Of a stretch of 64,000 nt of DNA, positions 8,720-18,420 are shown piece by piece. Origin of the DNA: Phaeobacter sp. 22II1-1F12B (GTDB lineage Bacteria; Pseudomonadota; Alphaproteobacteria; Rhodobacterales; Rhodobacteraceae); NCBI RefSeq assembly GCF_002210165.1, contig NZ_AQQP01000006.1:124001-188000 (forward strand), read 5' to 3'. Position numbers and translations under genes: made by a program. The notes beneath the pieces are model-generated. The model did not search any database, was not told where the DNA came from, and saw only the letters and a list, made by a program, of their open reading frames with translations. Each line of letters starts with the position of its first letter. Positions within the stretch are counted from its first letter, which is position 1.

Positions 8720-10263
8720 GATCCGGGCCCTTTCAGAACGGCGTCGATATAGAGCTGCGGCGTGTAAAGCTGATCGGCGGTGTCTTCGGCAAAGCGCATC
8801 ACCGGACCTGCGAACACGGTCAGTGCGATCAGCACCGCGAAGAGGCCGAACACCGGCACAAAAGGCAAGCGCGGCGCATCCGTTGGAAAGACCACGCCCT
8901 CGCGCCGGGCAGTGTCTTCGTCCACATCCCCCGGACCGCTGCCTGTGTCAAAGGCCTTCCAGAACACAAGGCTCCCGGCGCGGGCCAGACCGATGATCGC
9001 GATCAGCGAGGTGATCAGCACGACGGACCAGATCAGGACCACGTCAGGCGCGTCCCACGCCGCGTCCAGCACCAGCAGCTTGCCGATGAAACCCGACAGG
9101 GGCGGCATGCCGGCCATCGCTACGGCAGCGCCAAAGAATAGCGCGGCAATGACGCCGCCATGCTGCATCGGTCGACGCTGGCTGATGCTGTCGCCACGAC
9201 GTTCGATGATCATGTCGGCGACAAGGAACATCATCGCCGTCGCAAAGGTCGAATGGATCAAGTAGTAGATCGCCGCCGCGCTCGCCTCGGGCGTAAAGAG
9301 CGAGATGGCAACCATGAGCGTCCCGGTCGAACCGATCGTGATGAACGCTGTCATCCGCGCCACATGTCCGGCACCCAGCGTACCGATCATGCCCACCGCA
9401 ACAGTCAGAAGCGCCGCATAGACCAGCCAGTCTCCGGCCAGACCCTGCGCCACCGGCGTCTCGGGGCCAAAGATCAGCGTGAACATCCGCAGGATCGAAT
9501 AGGCCCCGACCTTGGTCATGATCGCAAAGAAAGCCGCCACCGGCGCGGGCGCATTCGAATAGGACGCGGGCAGCCAGAAATGCAGCGGCAGAACCGCCGC
9601 TTTGACGGAAAACACCAGCAGCAAGAGAACCGCACCAATGCGCAGCAGGGCAGTATCCTCTGCCGGGATCTCTGCAGCTTTCACGGCAAGGTCGGCCATG
9701 TTCAGCGTCCCCGTGACGCCGTAGATCGTGCCGAGCGCAAAGAGGAACAGCGTCGAACCGATCAGGTTGTAGGCGACGTATTGCACGCCCGCACGCAAGC
9801 GCGTGCCACCGCCACCGTGGATCATCAGACCGTAAGAGGCGATCAGCAGAACTTCGAAGAAAACGAATAGGTTGAACGCGTCACCGGTCATAAATGCGCC
9901 GGACACCCCCATGATCTGGAACTGCAACAGCGGATGGAAATGCCGCCCGCGATTGTCCCAGCCGGACCAGATCGCGTAAAGCACCACCGCCAGCGCCAGC
10001 AGCGAGGTCAGCACGATCATAAGCGCCGACAGCCGGTCGAGCACCAGCACGATGCCAAAGGGCGCAGGCCAGTCACCCAGTTCGTAAACCGAGACTTCGC
10101 CGCTCATCGCATGGTTCAGCAGGGCAAGCGTGATCCCGTTCAGCACCAGCACCCCGGCGACCGAGAAGATCCGCTGCAGATCAAGATGGTGACGGATCAC
10201 CATCAGAAAGAATGGGGCCAAAAGCGCCGGCAGGACAATTGGCAGAACGATCCAGTGGCTCAT
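8716..10263 (-). CDS. mnhD: Na+/H+ antiporter subunit D (MnhD/MrpD)
   Basis: A 515-residue polytopic subunit of the NuoL/M/N family. The helix pattern and motifs such as VLDRLSALMIVLTSLLALAV, MTGDAFNLFVFFEVLLIASY and PLHFWLPASYSNAPAPVAAF place it as MrpD, one of the two proton-channel-like subunits. The Lys/Glu residues that line the NuoM-type channel are in their expected helices (Glu of FFEVLL, Lys of MTKVGAYS). It overlaps mnhC and mnhE by four bases. It forms the ion path together with MnhAB. Confidence 0.95.
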   Translation of the reverse strand: MSHWIVLPIVLPALLAPFFLMVIRHHLDLQRIFSVAGVLVLNGITLALLNHAMSGEVSVYELGDWPAPFGIVLVLDRLSALMIVLTSLLALAVVLYAIWSGWDNRGRHFHPLLQFQIMGVSGAFMTGDAFNLFVFFEVLLIASYGLMIHGGGGTRLRAGVQYVAYNLIGSTLFLFALGTIYGVTGTLNMADLAVKAAEIPAEDTALLRIGAVLLLLVFSVKAAVLPLHFWLPASYSNAPAPVAAFFAIMTKVGAYSILRMFTLIFGPETPVAQGLAGDWLVYAALLTVAVGMIGTLGAGHVARMTAFITIGSTGTLMVAISLFTPEASAAAIYYLIHSTFATAMMFLVADMIIERRGDSISQRRPMQHGGVIAALFFGAAVAMAGMPPLSGFIGKLLVLDAAWDAPDVVLIWSVVLITSLIAIIGLARAGSLVFWKAFDTGSGPGDVDEDTARREGVVFPTDAPRLPFVPVFGLFAVLIALTVFAGPVMRFAEDTADQLYTPQLYIDAVLKGPGS

Positions 10264-10610
10264 GCGTCGTCTTTCGCCGGTTCAGAGGGGTTGTCCATGT
10301 CGATCCTGTCGTCATTCTCGGAAAGATAGGCGCTAAGCGCGATCATCACGATCACCGCCGTCATGCCAAAGGAAATCACGATGGCGGTCAGCACCAGCGC
10401 CTGCGGCAGCGGATCGGTGTAGGTCTCGACCCCGTATTGCAGGATCGGCGGTGCGCCGACCGACAGCCTGCCGGTGGCAAACAGGAACAGGTTCACCGCG
10501 TAGGACAGCAGCGATAGGCCAAGAATGACCGGGAACGTCCGCTGACGCAGGATAAGATAGATGCCGCAGGCGGTCAGAACACCGATGGCCGAGGCGAATA
10601 ACAGCTCCAT
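10260..10610 (-). CDS. mnhC: Na+/H+ antiporter subunit C (MnhC/MrpC, NuoK-like)
   Basis: A 116-residue NuoK-like subunit with three helices; GIYLILRQRTFPVILGLSLL and the HxxNLFLF-like SYAVNLFLFATG are diagnostic. The C-terminus is hydrophilic and acidic. It starts two bases beyond the mnhAB stop and overlaps mnhD by four bases. Confidence 0.94.
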   Translation of the reverse strand: MELLFASAIGVLTACGIYLILRQRTFPVILGLSLLSYAVNLFLFATGRLSVGAPPILQYGVETYTDPLPQALVLTAIVISFGMTAVIVMIALSAYLSENDDRIDMDNPSEPAKDDA

Positions 10611-10612
10611 GC

Positions 10613-13480
10613 TCAGTCCTTTCTGATGACGCGGCCGTTGTCATCGCGCGACGGGTTGATATCCATCGGATGACGGCTGTCGATATTGGGGTTCCACGCG
10701 TAGCGCGACAGGCTTTCAAGCGCGAGCAGTACCGCGCCGACGACGGCCAAGAACACGCCAAGGTCGAACAGCGCCGCCGTCGCCCATTCGAACTCCTCAA
10801 GCCCCGGCGGATGGATATAGCCAAATGCCGAGGTAAGGAAGGGCATGCCATTGAACCATGCGCCCAGCCCGGTCACGGCAGCAACCAGAACACCGGAGCC
10901 AATGATCCCGTGATAGGGGAAATGCTGCCGTGCCGCCGCCCAGCCGAAACCCGAAGCCATGTATTGCATGATGATGGCGATGGCCGCGATCAGACCGGCG
11001 ATGAAACCACCCCCCGGCAGGTTGTGCCCGCGGAAGAAGATATAGGCCGCGACCATAAGCGCCACCGGCATCATCAGGCGCGTCACGACCACCATCATCA
11101 GCGGATGCGCGTCCCCGGCAACCGATTGATCCGGCACGCGGTTCAGCAGACGCGCGCGCACGCTGGTCTGCATGATCGCTTCGGTGATCGCGTAGATCAC
11201 GATGGCCGCGATCCCCAGCACGATGATCTCGCCAAAGGTATCAAAGCCCCGGAAATCCACGAGGATCACGTTGACGACGTTATCGCCACCGCCGCCCTTG
11301 TACGAATTGGCAAGGTGGAATTCAGAGATCGTATCAAAGGCAAAGCCGCGCGTCATGATCGCAAAGATCAAACCGCCGACGCCAAGCCCCGCAGCAACCG
11401 AGATCAGCACGTCGCGCGTCCGGCGCCCGGCAGAGCTTTCGCGCGGGGTGGTCTTGGGCATGAAATTCAGCGCCAGCAGCATCAGCACGATGGTGACCAC
11501 CTCAACCGAAAGCTGGGTTAGTGCCAGATCGGGGGCCGAGAAATAGTTGAACAGCATCGTCACGACCAGCCCGACAACACCGATCAGCACCAGCGACAGC
11601 AGGCGGTTGCGGTGGAAGGCAACGATACAAAGCGTCGCTGCCACAAGACCGAACCAGCCAATCGCGGGCAGCACCTCGATCTCGAGCATCGGGCGCGTCT
11701 GAGGCCCCATTGCGCCCGAGGAAAAGGCATAACCGCCAAGGACCAGAACAAAGACGATGAAAATCGCCGCATAGCGCCCGATGGCCCCGTCATGCAGCGT
11801 ATCCGTGATCCCGCGGCAGGCCCGAGTCAGCGCGCCGACAAGGCCATCGAAAATCGTCTTGGCCTCGGGCCGGGGCGTGGCGATCCAACCCTTGTCCAGC
11901 GGGCGGTGCATCGCCAGCAGGATCAGACCACCCACGACAGCGATGCCCGACATGTAAAGCGCAGGCGTCACGCCATGCCAGATCTTGAGCGGGTAGTAAT
12001 CCCCGTATTCCCCCATCACCGCGTCGGTGACCGTGCGCACCAGATTGCCCGCAACCGCCTCGGGGAACAGACCGATCGCGATCACCAGCAGAACGAGGAA
12101 AGCGGGCGAAATCCACATGCCCGCACCCGGATCATGCGGCTTGGACGGATAGTCGTCGCGCACCGGGCCAAGGAACACGTGGCCGATGTAGCGGAAGGAA
12201 TAAGCAGCCGAGAACAACGCACCGATGGTGGCCAGCACCGGGAAGAACCAGTGCGAGTCGAACCATGTCGTGTGCGAAATCTCTTCGAGCATCATCTCCT
12301 TGGAGAGGAACCCGTTCAGCGGCGGGATACCCGCCATCGACAGCGATGCGATTGTAGCAATAACGAAAGTCACCGGCATCAATGTGCGCAAACCGCCCAG
12401 TCGCTTGATGTCGCGTGTATGGGTTTCATGGTCGATGATCCCCGCGCTCATGAAGAGCGCCGCCTTGAAGGTTGCGTGGTTCAGGATGTGAAAGACGGCG
12501 GCCAGCGCGCCCGCCTGTGTCCCAAGCCCAAGCAGCAGTGTGATCAGGCCAAGGTGACTGACCGTCGAAAAAGCGAGCAGCGCTTTGAGGTCGTCCTTGA
12601 AGAGCGCGATCATCGCGCCCAGCACCATCGTCACCAGACCGGTGGTCGACACGATATAGAACCAGGCATCGGTGCCCGCCAGCACTGGCCAGAGCCGCGC
12701 CATCAGGAACAGACCGGCTTTGACCATCGTTGCCGAGTGCAGATAGGCCGAAACCGGCGTCGGCGCGGCCATCGCGTGGGGCAGCCAGAAGTGGAACGGG
12801 AACTGCGCGGACTTGGTGAAACATCCAAGTAGGATCAAGATCAGCGCCGTCAGGTACAGCGGCGAGGACTGGATAAGCTCTTTCTGATCAAGGATTTCGC
12901 TCAGCGAATAAGTGCCCGCGATATTGCCCAGTACAAGCATGCCCCCGATCAGCGCCAGACCGCCCGCGCCGGTCACCGCCAGCGCCATGCGCGCGCCCTG
13001 ACGGCCTGCGGGCAGGTGTTTCCAATAACCGATCAGAAGGAAAGAAGACAGCGAGGTCAGCTCCCAGAACACCACCAAAAGCAGGATGTTGTCGGACAGC
13101 ACGATGCCGACCATCGCGCCCTGAAACAGCAGCAGATAGGCATAGAACTGGCCCATCGGGTCTTCGCGCGACAGGTAATAGCGGGCGTAGATGATGATCA
13201 GCAGCCCGATCCCAAGGATCAGCGTGGCAAAGAACATGCCAAGCCCGTCCATGAAGAAATGCAGGTTCATGCCAAGCTGCGGCAGCCAGTCGATCTGCGC
13301 TGTGACAACGCCGCCTGCCATGACCCGGGGCGCATTCACCAGAACACCGATCAGCGCCAGCAAGGTCACCGCCCCCGCCGCCGAGGCGCAGGCATTGCGC
13401 CCCGCCCGGATCAGAAGCGCCGGAAAGACAGCGCCCAGAAAGGGAAGAGCAGCAATCAGAAATAGCGACACTGGCGGCAC
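10613..13480 (-). CDS. mnhA: Fused Na+/H+ antiporter subunit A/B (MnhAB, PhaAB type)
   Basis: A 955-residue fusion of MrpA (about residues 1-780, NuoL-like core plus the C-terminal helices) and MrpB (about 780-955, beginning near AHPLMMVVVTRLMMP, with RGHNLPGGGFIAGL). Fusion of A and B is the group-2 arrangement known from the rhizobial pha system. The channel segments VVFWELTSLSSFLLIGY and PFHFWLPHAMAAPTPVSAYLHSATMVKAG are intact. No ATG is near the start. GTG codons at 13480 and 13471 are possible, and a GGAG 8 bases before 13471 favours the shorter form. It heads the leftward operon AB-C-D-E-F-G. The complex exports Na+ (or K+) against protons and supports pH and salt tolerance, consistent with a marine bacterium. 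Confidence 0.94.
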   Translation of the reverse strand: MPPVSLFLIAALPFLGAVFPALLIRAGRNACASAAGAVTLLALIGVLVNAPRVMAGGVVTAQIDWLPQLGMNLHFFMDGLGMFFATLILGIGLLIIIYARYYLSREDPMGQFYAYLLLFQGAMVGIVLSDNILLLVVFWELTSLSSFLLIGYWKHLPAGRQGARMALAVTGAGGLALIGGMLVLGNIAGTYSLSEILDQKELIQSSPLYLTALILILLGCFTKSAQFPFHFWLPHAMAAPTPVSAYLHSATMVKAGLFLMARLWPVLAGTDAWFYIVSTTGLVTMVLGAMIALFKDDLKALLAFSTVSHLGLITLLLGLGTQAGALAAVFHILNHATFKAALFMSAGIIDHETHTRDIKRLGGLRTLMPVTFVIATIASLSMAGIPPLNGFLSKEMMLEEISHTTWFDSHWFFPVLATIGALFSAAYSFRYIGHVFLGPVRDDYPSKPHDPGAGMWISPAFLVLLVIAIGLFPEAVAGNLVRTVTDAVMGEYGDYYPLKIWHGVTPALYMSGIAVVGGLILLAMHRPLDKGWIATPRPEAKTIFDGLVGALTRACRGITDTLHDGAIGRYAAIFIVFVLVLGGYAFSSGAMGPQTRPMLEIEVLPAIGWFGLVAATLCIVAFHRNRLLSLVLIGVVGLVVTMLFNYFSAPDLALTQLSVEVVTIVLMLLALNFMPKTTPRESSAGRRTRDVLISVAAGLGVGGLIFAIMTRGFAFDTISEFHLANSYKGGGGDNVVNVILVDFRGFDTFGEIIVLGIAAIVIYAITEAIMQTSVRARLLNRVPDQSVAGDAHPLMMVVVTRLMMPVALMVAAYIFFRGHNLPGGGFIAGLIAAIAIIMQYMASGFGWAAARQHFPYHGIIGSGVLVAAVTGLGAWFNGMPFLTSAFGYIHPPGLEEFEWATAALFDLGVFLAVVGAVLLALESLSRYAWNPNIDSRHPMDINPSRDDNGRVIRKD

Positions 13481-13649
13481 TCCATTCTTCGGACGCGAAA
13501 AGGTTTACACGTGCCTAAGCAAATTTTCCTGACTGTCAAACCCTTCGCGGAGCCGAACTTTGAAAACGCGGCATTTTGCGCCCGTTCAGACGGCCTGCGG
13601 CCCTTGTCAGACCGTCTGCAAGACTGTGATGCACAAAGGGCGAGTTGAC

Positions 13650-13739
13650 ATGAATTTGATCGCACGGGTCGGCGGCCCGCTGTCTGCGCCCTTGCCGGTC
13701 GCCAAGCGTCAACGCAAGATTTGTCCATGCAGCAAGTGA
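13650..13739 (+). CDS. Possible 29-aa Cys-containing leader peptide
   Basis: A short open frame (ATG 13650, TGA 13737-13739) with an AAGGG about 9 bases upstream encodes a basic peptide ending K-R-Q-R-K-I-C-P-C-S-K. The stop lies 11 bases inside the downstream rhodanese gene, so the two readings overlap and could be translationally coupled. A 7-bp inverted repeat (CAGACGG at 13587-13593, CCGTCTG at 13612-13618) lies just upstream. A CPC motif directly before a sulfur-transfer gene suggests a sensing leader, but this is inference. I do not recognise the peptide and it could be a chance frame. Confidence 0.35.
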   Translation: MNLIARVGGPLSAPLPVAKRQRKICPCSK

Positions 13740-14206
13740 AAAACCCGGCACCTCTCTTGTCTCGCCGTCGACTGATGGCGGGTACGGCGCTGGCCGTCCT
13801 CGGCGGTGGCGCCGCCTTTTACATGTCGTCGCTTGCCCCCGATTACGCGGGTCTGTCGCTTTACGTGCAAGAAGCGCACCGGCAGGCCGTCGCAGGTGAC
13901 ATCACCCTGGTCGACATTCGCCGCCCCGACGAATGGGAGCTGACCGGAATCGGCGAAGGCGCGCATCCGCTCGACATGCGCCGCGATGATTTCACTGATG
14001 CTCTGGCGGCGCTCGTTCCGGACCGGTCCGCCCTTATCGCGCTGATCTGCGCGCGTGGCGTTCGCTCCGCGCGCATGGCCAACCGGATGACCAAGGCCGG
14101 TTTCAGCAATATCATCGACGTGCCCGAGGGCATGCTCGGCTCTGCCGCCGGTCCGGGCTGGCTTGCCGCCGACCTGCCCACCCTCCCCTACGAGGAGCCA
14201 ACATGA
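13727..14206 (+). CDS. Rhodanese-like domain protein, membrane-anchored or periplasmic
   Basis: A 159-residue protein with an N-terminal signal or anchor helix (RRRLMAGTALAVLGGGAAFY) and one rhodanese domain. VDIRRPDEWE (about residues 63-72) is the first rhodanese motif and CARGVRS (about 109-115) holds the active-site Cys of the single-turn C-x-x-G-x-R-S type. It transfers sulfane sulfur in the periplasm. Its acceptor is not known. The ATG at 13727 is used; a TTG two codons upstream is possible. It overlaps the esterase gene by four bases (ATGA), so both are one unit. Confidence 0.9.
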   Translation: MQQVKNPAPLLSRRRLMAGTALAVLGGGAAFYMSSLAPDYAGLSLYVQEAHRQAVAGDITLVDIRRPDEWELTGIGEGAHPLDMRRDDFTDALAALVPDRSALIALICARGVRSARMANRMTKAGFSNIIDVPEGMLGSAAGPGWLAADLPTLPYEEPT

Positions 14207-15015
14207 TCCGACCCTTCCTCGCGGCTCTGTCGTGCCTTGCCACGCAGGCGCTGGCCGATTGCGGGCCGACGCCCGGCGCCTGTTCGACCGAAAACGGCGA
14301 GTATCACGCCGCCCCGGTCGAGGCCGACAATGCCCCGGCGGTGATCTTCCTGCATGGCGCGGGCAGTAACGGCGCCAACACCATTCGCAACACCGGTCTC
14401 GTGAATGCGCTCAACGCGCGCGGATATACGGTCATAGCGCCAACCGGCGCGCGTTCCTTCGGTGAAAACGGATCAAGCTGGAATTTCTTCCCGACGTGGG
14501 ATGGCCGGGACGAGACCGAATTTCTGAAAGAAGTCGCGCGCGACGCGGAAACCCGTTTTGGCATCGATCCTGAAAAGATCCTGCTTGCCGGATTCTCTGC
14601 GGGCGGGTTCCAGGTGACCTATACGGCCTGCGAGGCCCCCGGAACATTCGCCGCCTATGCCCCGGTTTCCGGCGGCTTCTGGCGTCCCCAGCCGCAGAGC
14701 TGCGCCGGTCCCGTGCGGCTGTTCCAGACCCATGGCTGGCGAGATACCGTCGTGCCGCTGGAGGGACGCTCGCTCCGTGCCGGGCAGTTCATTCAGGGGG
14801 ACATCTTCGCCGGGCTTGAACTCTGGCGGCTTACCAATGCCTGCGACGGGCATGATCCGACAGGCTACAGCGATACCGGCGAATTCCAACGCCGCCGCTG
14901 GGAAGACTGCGCACCGGGCAGCGCGCTTGAGTTCGCGCTTTTTCCCGGCGAACATATGGTCCCGCCGGGATGGTCTGACATGATTGCGGACTGGTTCGAG
15001 AGCCTGCCGGAGTAA
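14203..15015 (+). CDS. Secreted alpha/beta-hydrolase, PHB depolymerase/LpqC-like
   Basis: A 270-residue exported serine esterase. It has a signal peptide (cut near ALADC), an oxyanion segment FLHGAGSNG (about residues 49-57), the nucleophile elbow GFSAGG (Ser about 130) and a C-terminal His in GEHMVPPG (about 252). Cys residues near both ends suggest disulfides. The closest family is the polyhydroxybutyrate depolymerase/feruloyl esterase-like group (LpqC). The actual ester is unknown. It is translated together with the rhodanese. The pairing has no obvious functional explanation. Confidence 0.85.
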   Translation: MIRPFLAALSCLATQALADCGPTPGACSTENGEYHAAPVEADNAPAVIFLHGAGSNGANTIRNTGLVNALNARGYTVIAPTGARSFGENGSSWNFFPTWDGRDETEFLKEVARDAETRFGIDPEKILLAGFSAGGFQVTYTACEAPGTFAAYAPVSGGFWRPQPQSCAGPVRLFQTHGWRDTVVPLEGRSLRAGQFIQGDIFAGLELWRLTNACDGHDPTGYSDTGEFQRRRWEDCAPGSALEFALFPGEHMVPPGWSDMIADWFESLPE

Positions 15016-15020
15016 GAGGG

Positions 15021-16904
15021 TTACTCGGCTGCGATCTTCTGCGCGCCGCGCCCTTCGAGCATCGTCTTCAACTCGGCCCGGTAATGGCGGGCTGCAAAGG
15101 TGATCGGAGGCGCGCGGAAATCCTCACGGGTGCCCATCCAGCGACCGGTCCGGCTAAACGAGACGCCGCTCAGCATCGACAGGGGCACGGCCAGCGCAAG
15201 GCTGATAGCGATCGGCAGCAGCCACGGCGACACCACGCCAAGCACCATGCCGGTCAGCAGGGCCGTACCGCTTACGGTTTCGAGGATATGTACCTTGAGC
15301 ACGGTCAGGAAGGAGTAGCGCCCACCATCGCGCGCCTGCGGCGACCAACCCTGCTGCATGCCGGTTGCGGTACGGAACACGGCAACCACCTGCTGCACCA
15401 TCAGGATCGGCGCATAAAGAACCGATAGAACCACTTCGGACAGGAATGACAGGGCAAACCGGGCAGACCCACCGAATTCAGAGAAACGCGCGCCGGTCAG
15501 CGGCAGAGCCGCAATACCGAGCAATTTCGGCGCAAGCAGCATGGCATACATGATCACGATGATCAGCACATGCCGCCCTTCGCTCAGCTCGGGCCATGTA
15601 GGCATCAGCGGGTTCGACGGGCTGAAATAACGCAACACGCTCGCCTCTTCGCTGGTCCCGATCAGCGCCCACATCACCAAAAGCGCAAACCACATCGGCG
15701 ACAAGAGATACCCGATGGCACCGTGGAACATGTGAAACCGCGACATCGACCGGAACCCGCGCGCATTCAGCAGGCTCAGGTGCTGAAGGTTGCCCTGACA
15801 CCAGCGACGGTCGCGCTGAATATGGTCGATCAGCGTCTGCGGAGTCTCCTCGTAGCTGCCCCGGATACGCGGCAGGAAACGCACGCCCCACCCGGCCCGG
15901 CGCAGCAGGCCGGCTTCGACGAAGTCATGGCTCATGATAAGCTGGGACCGTCCGCCGCGTCGCTTGAGATAGGGAAGACCGGCACAGGCAGCAAAGGCCG
16001 CCGTGCGAATGATCGCGTTATGACCCCAGTAGTTGCCCTCATGCCCCGCCAGACGAGCGACGCCCTCTGCCAGAGCGGCGCCATAAACGCCCGAGGCAAA
16101 CTGCTGCATCCGGGCAAAAACCGATTGCGCGCCGATAAGCTGCGGAAAGCTCTGGATCAGGCCAGCGCCCGGATCACGGGCTAGCGCGTCTGTCAGGCGC
16201 ACGATGGCGCGACCGGTCATCAGACTGTCGGCGTCCAGAACCAACATGGCCTCGTAAGCACCACCCCAGTTGCAGACCCAGTCCGCGATATTGCCCACCT
16301 TACGGTCGGTATTTTCCGCGCGGCGGCGATAGTAAAGCTCAAGCCCCGGCGACAGAACCGCCTGCACCGCGCGAACCGCTTCCTGCTCTTCGCGGGCGAT
16401 CTCGTCGTCGCGCGTGTCCGACAGGATGAACATCGCGTACCGATGCGCGCCACCACGTGCCCGCAATTCCTCCAGCATGGACCGGGCGTTACCAAGCACG
16501 TACCACGGCACTTCGTTATAGATCGGCATCAAAAGCGCCACGTTCATCGGCTTGGGCATCGCGCCGGGTGAGCGTTCCTGCGGCCGCGCTCCTTGCCGGG
16601 TCAGCGACCACACACCCAAGAGAACGGTCGTGACTGAAAAGGCGATCCAGAAGAAGTTAAAACAGATAAGGGCGATCAGCGTGCCTTCGATCAGGGTGAT
16701 CCCGGCATCAGAGAACCAGCTGATCATCGCGTAAAGCAACCCGACCGTCGCCGCGATGGCGGGACCAAAAGCGCAAATCCGGCTTAGCGCCGCGCCCTTG
16801 GCATAGCCCGCGCCCGGCGCGGTCTCGTCATGGTATTCCTGAAAGAAGTCCTGCACCGGCATCGCGCGGGGATTGCGCTCCGGCATGAAACGATAATCAG
16901 ACAT
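15021..16904 (-). CDS. opgH: Glucans biosynthesis glucosyltransferase OpgH (MdoH)
   Basis: The 627-residue inner-membrane family-2 glycosyltransferase that polymerises UDP-glucose into the backbone of osmoregulated periplasmic glucans. A soluble catalytic domain between membrane segments carries LVLDADSLMTG (D-x-D), the SHDFVEAGLLRRAGWGVRF block and R-D-R-R-W-C-Q-G-N-L (the Q/R-x-x-R-W motif). The longest frame starts 86 codons earlier inside opgG. The ATG at 16904 (MSDYRFMPE) matches the family and overlaps opgG by 8 bases. It is the last gene of the opg operon and ends next to the convergent esterase gene with no visible terminator. Confidence 0.95.
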   Translation of the reverse strand: MSDYRFMPERNPRAMPVQDFFQEYHDETAPGAGYAKGAALSRICAFGPAIAATVGLLYAMISWFSDAGITLIEGTLIALICFNFFWIAFSVTTVLLGVWSLTRQGARPQERSPGAMPKPMNVALLMPIYNEVPWYVLGNARSMLEELRARGGAHRYAMFILSDTRDDEIAREEQEAVRAVQAVLSPGLELYYRRRAENTDRKVGNIADWVCNWGGAYEAMLVLDADSLMTGRAIVRLTDALARDPGAGLIQSFPQLIGAQSVFARMQQFASGVYGAALAEGVARLAGHEGNYWGHNAIIRTAAFAACAGLPYLKRRGGRSQLIMSHDFVEAGLLRRAGWGVRFLPRIRGSYEETPQTLIDHIQRDRRWCQGNLQHLSLLNARGFRSMSRFHMFHGAIGYLLSPMWFALLVMWALIGTSEEASVLRYFSPSNPLMPTWPELSEGRHVLIIVIMYAMLLAPKLLGIAALPLTGARFSEFGGSARFALSFLSEVVLSVLYAPILMVQQVVAVFRTATGMQQGWSPQARDGGRYSFLTVLKVHILETVSGTALLTGMVLGVVSPWLLPIAISLALAVPLSMLSGVSFSRTGRWMGTREDFRAPPITFAARHYRAELKTMLEGRGAQKIAAE

Positions 16905-18420
16905 TTTTTGTCCACCGATACAGCCAGACTTCACTGGCAGGCGCGCCGTCCTTGCGGATCTGGGCGCGAAGCTCGACCACATCCCGGTCGCCGGGATCAA
17001 ATGAAAATGCCAGACGCAAGCCACCGGTATCGGGGTTCCTCTGAAGCACCCCTTCGGTGGTCTCGGCCTGTGCCGAAGTGATACGAAGTTCGAACGTATC
17101 CAGTTCGTCTTCGAAAATGACATCGGGCTCGAAATCGATGGTGACGATGCGCCCGTTTTCATGTTCCGACCATGCGTGGCTTTCGCCCATGCGCGTCTCG
17201 ATGACCCGCGCCATGCCGGTGTCGACGGGCGCCTCGGCGCACCACGTCAGGCGATAGGCGACCTCAAGGCTTTCACCCGCCGGAACCGGATCCTTAGGCC
17301 GCCAGTAAGCAACGATATTGTCGTAAATCTCGAGGTCTGCCGGGATCTCGACCAGCGTGACCGACCCCGGCCCCCAGTCGCCTTTCGGTTCGACCCAGAC
17401 ACCGGGGCGTTTGTGATAAAGCGCCTCGAGATCGGCAAAGTCGGCAAAACGACGGGACCGCTGCATCAGGCCAAAGCCTTTCGGCATCTGATCCACGAAA
17501 GAAGAGATCTGAAGACGCGTCGGATTGGCCAGCGGCCGCCACAGAACTTCTCCCGCACCGTTCCACACCATCAGCCCGTCCGTATCGTGTACGGCGGGTC
17601 TGAAGTCATCGAACCGGGTCCGGTCTGTGGCATCATGTAAAAACATGCTGGTTAACGCGCCAATGCCGATATGGTTCAGTTCTTCTCGCGCAAAAAGTGT
17701 GGCCTTCACGTCCATGATACAGGACGGCCCCGGCGTGATGTCGAAACGGTAGGCACCGGTCACGCTCGGGCTGTCCAGAAGGGCATGAACGATCATGTTT
17801 TTCTGACCTGGCACCGGCGCTTCAAGCCAGAAACGGGTGAAATCCGGGAATTCTTCGCCCTCGGGATCGCCGGTTTTAAGAGCAAGCCCACGCGCCGACA
17901 TGCCATAGTTCATTGCGTAACCGATGGCTCGGAAATAGCTCGCGCCCTGAAATACGCAGAACTCGTTCTTTTTGCCCGGTTCCGTCAGTTCCGTACGCAG
18001 ACGCAGCCCGGAATAGCCAAGGTTGCCCTCGAGCGTGACCTCCGGGAACTTGTCGCTGTGATCGAAACGGCTGAAGTCGAACGGGAAATCGCGCGCGATC
18101 CCGTCCTCGACGATATCGATCCCGACAGTGCGCTTGAAATACAACCCCGGCGGGAAGAAATCGACCTCGTAGGGGCGGTCCGTATGCGACCAGAGCCCGT
18201 CCTTGGACCGGAACCAGATCGAGCGGTACTGCTCATAACTCAAGTCGATCCAGTCCTGTGGAACCGTTGGCCGGGGCGTGTATTCCTGCCCTGCCATCTC
18301 GCGGGCCAGCGCGATGACCTGATCATGCGAAAACGGTTCGCTCTGCGCTTTGACGCGTGACGCGCCCAAGGCCAAAATTGCGGTTGATGAGGCCAAAAAA
18401 GCGCGTCTTGTCAAACTCAT
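16897..18420 (-). CDS. opgG: Periplasmic glucans biosynthesis protein OpgG (MdoG)
   Basis: A 507-residue periplasmic protein of the MdoG family. It begins with a twin-arginine type leader (SLTRRAFLASSTAIL) and contains the family segments QYRSIWFRSK, LYFKRTVGIDIV and EFCVFQGASYFRAIG. OpgG processes or branches the glucan made by OpgH. The ATG at 18420 overlaps the opgC stop (ATGA). An in-frame start six codons upstream is less likely because the Tat motif would be moved inward. Confidence 0.95.
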   Translation of the reverse strand: MSLTRRAFLASSTAILALGASRVKAQSEPFSHDQVIALAREMAGQEYTPRPTVPQDWIDLSYEQYRSIWFRSKDGLWSHTDRPYEVDFFPPGLYFKRTVGIDIVEDGIARDFPFDFSRFDHSDKFPEVTLEGNLGYSGLRLRTELTEPGKKNEFCVFQGASYFRAIGYAMNYGMSARGLALKTGDPEGEEFPDFTRFWLEAPVPGQKNMIVHALLDSPSVTGAYRFDITPGPSCIMDVKATLFAREELNHIGIGALTSMFLHDATDRTRFDDFRPAVHDTDGLMVWNGAGEVLWRPLANPTRLQISSFVDQMPKGFGLMQRSRRFADFADLEALYHKRPGVWVEPKGDWGPGSVTLVEIPADLEIYDNIVAYWRPKDPVPAGESLEVAYRLTWCAEAPVDTGMARVIETRMGESHAWSEHENGRIVTIDFEPDVIFEDELDTFELRITSAQAETTEGVLQRNPDTGGLRLAFSFDPGDRDVVELRAQIRKDGAPASEVWLYRWTKNV

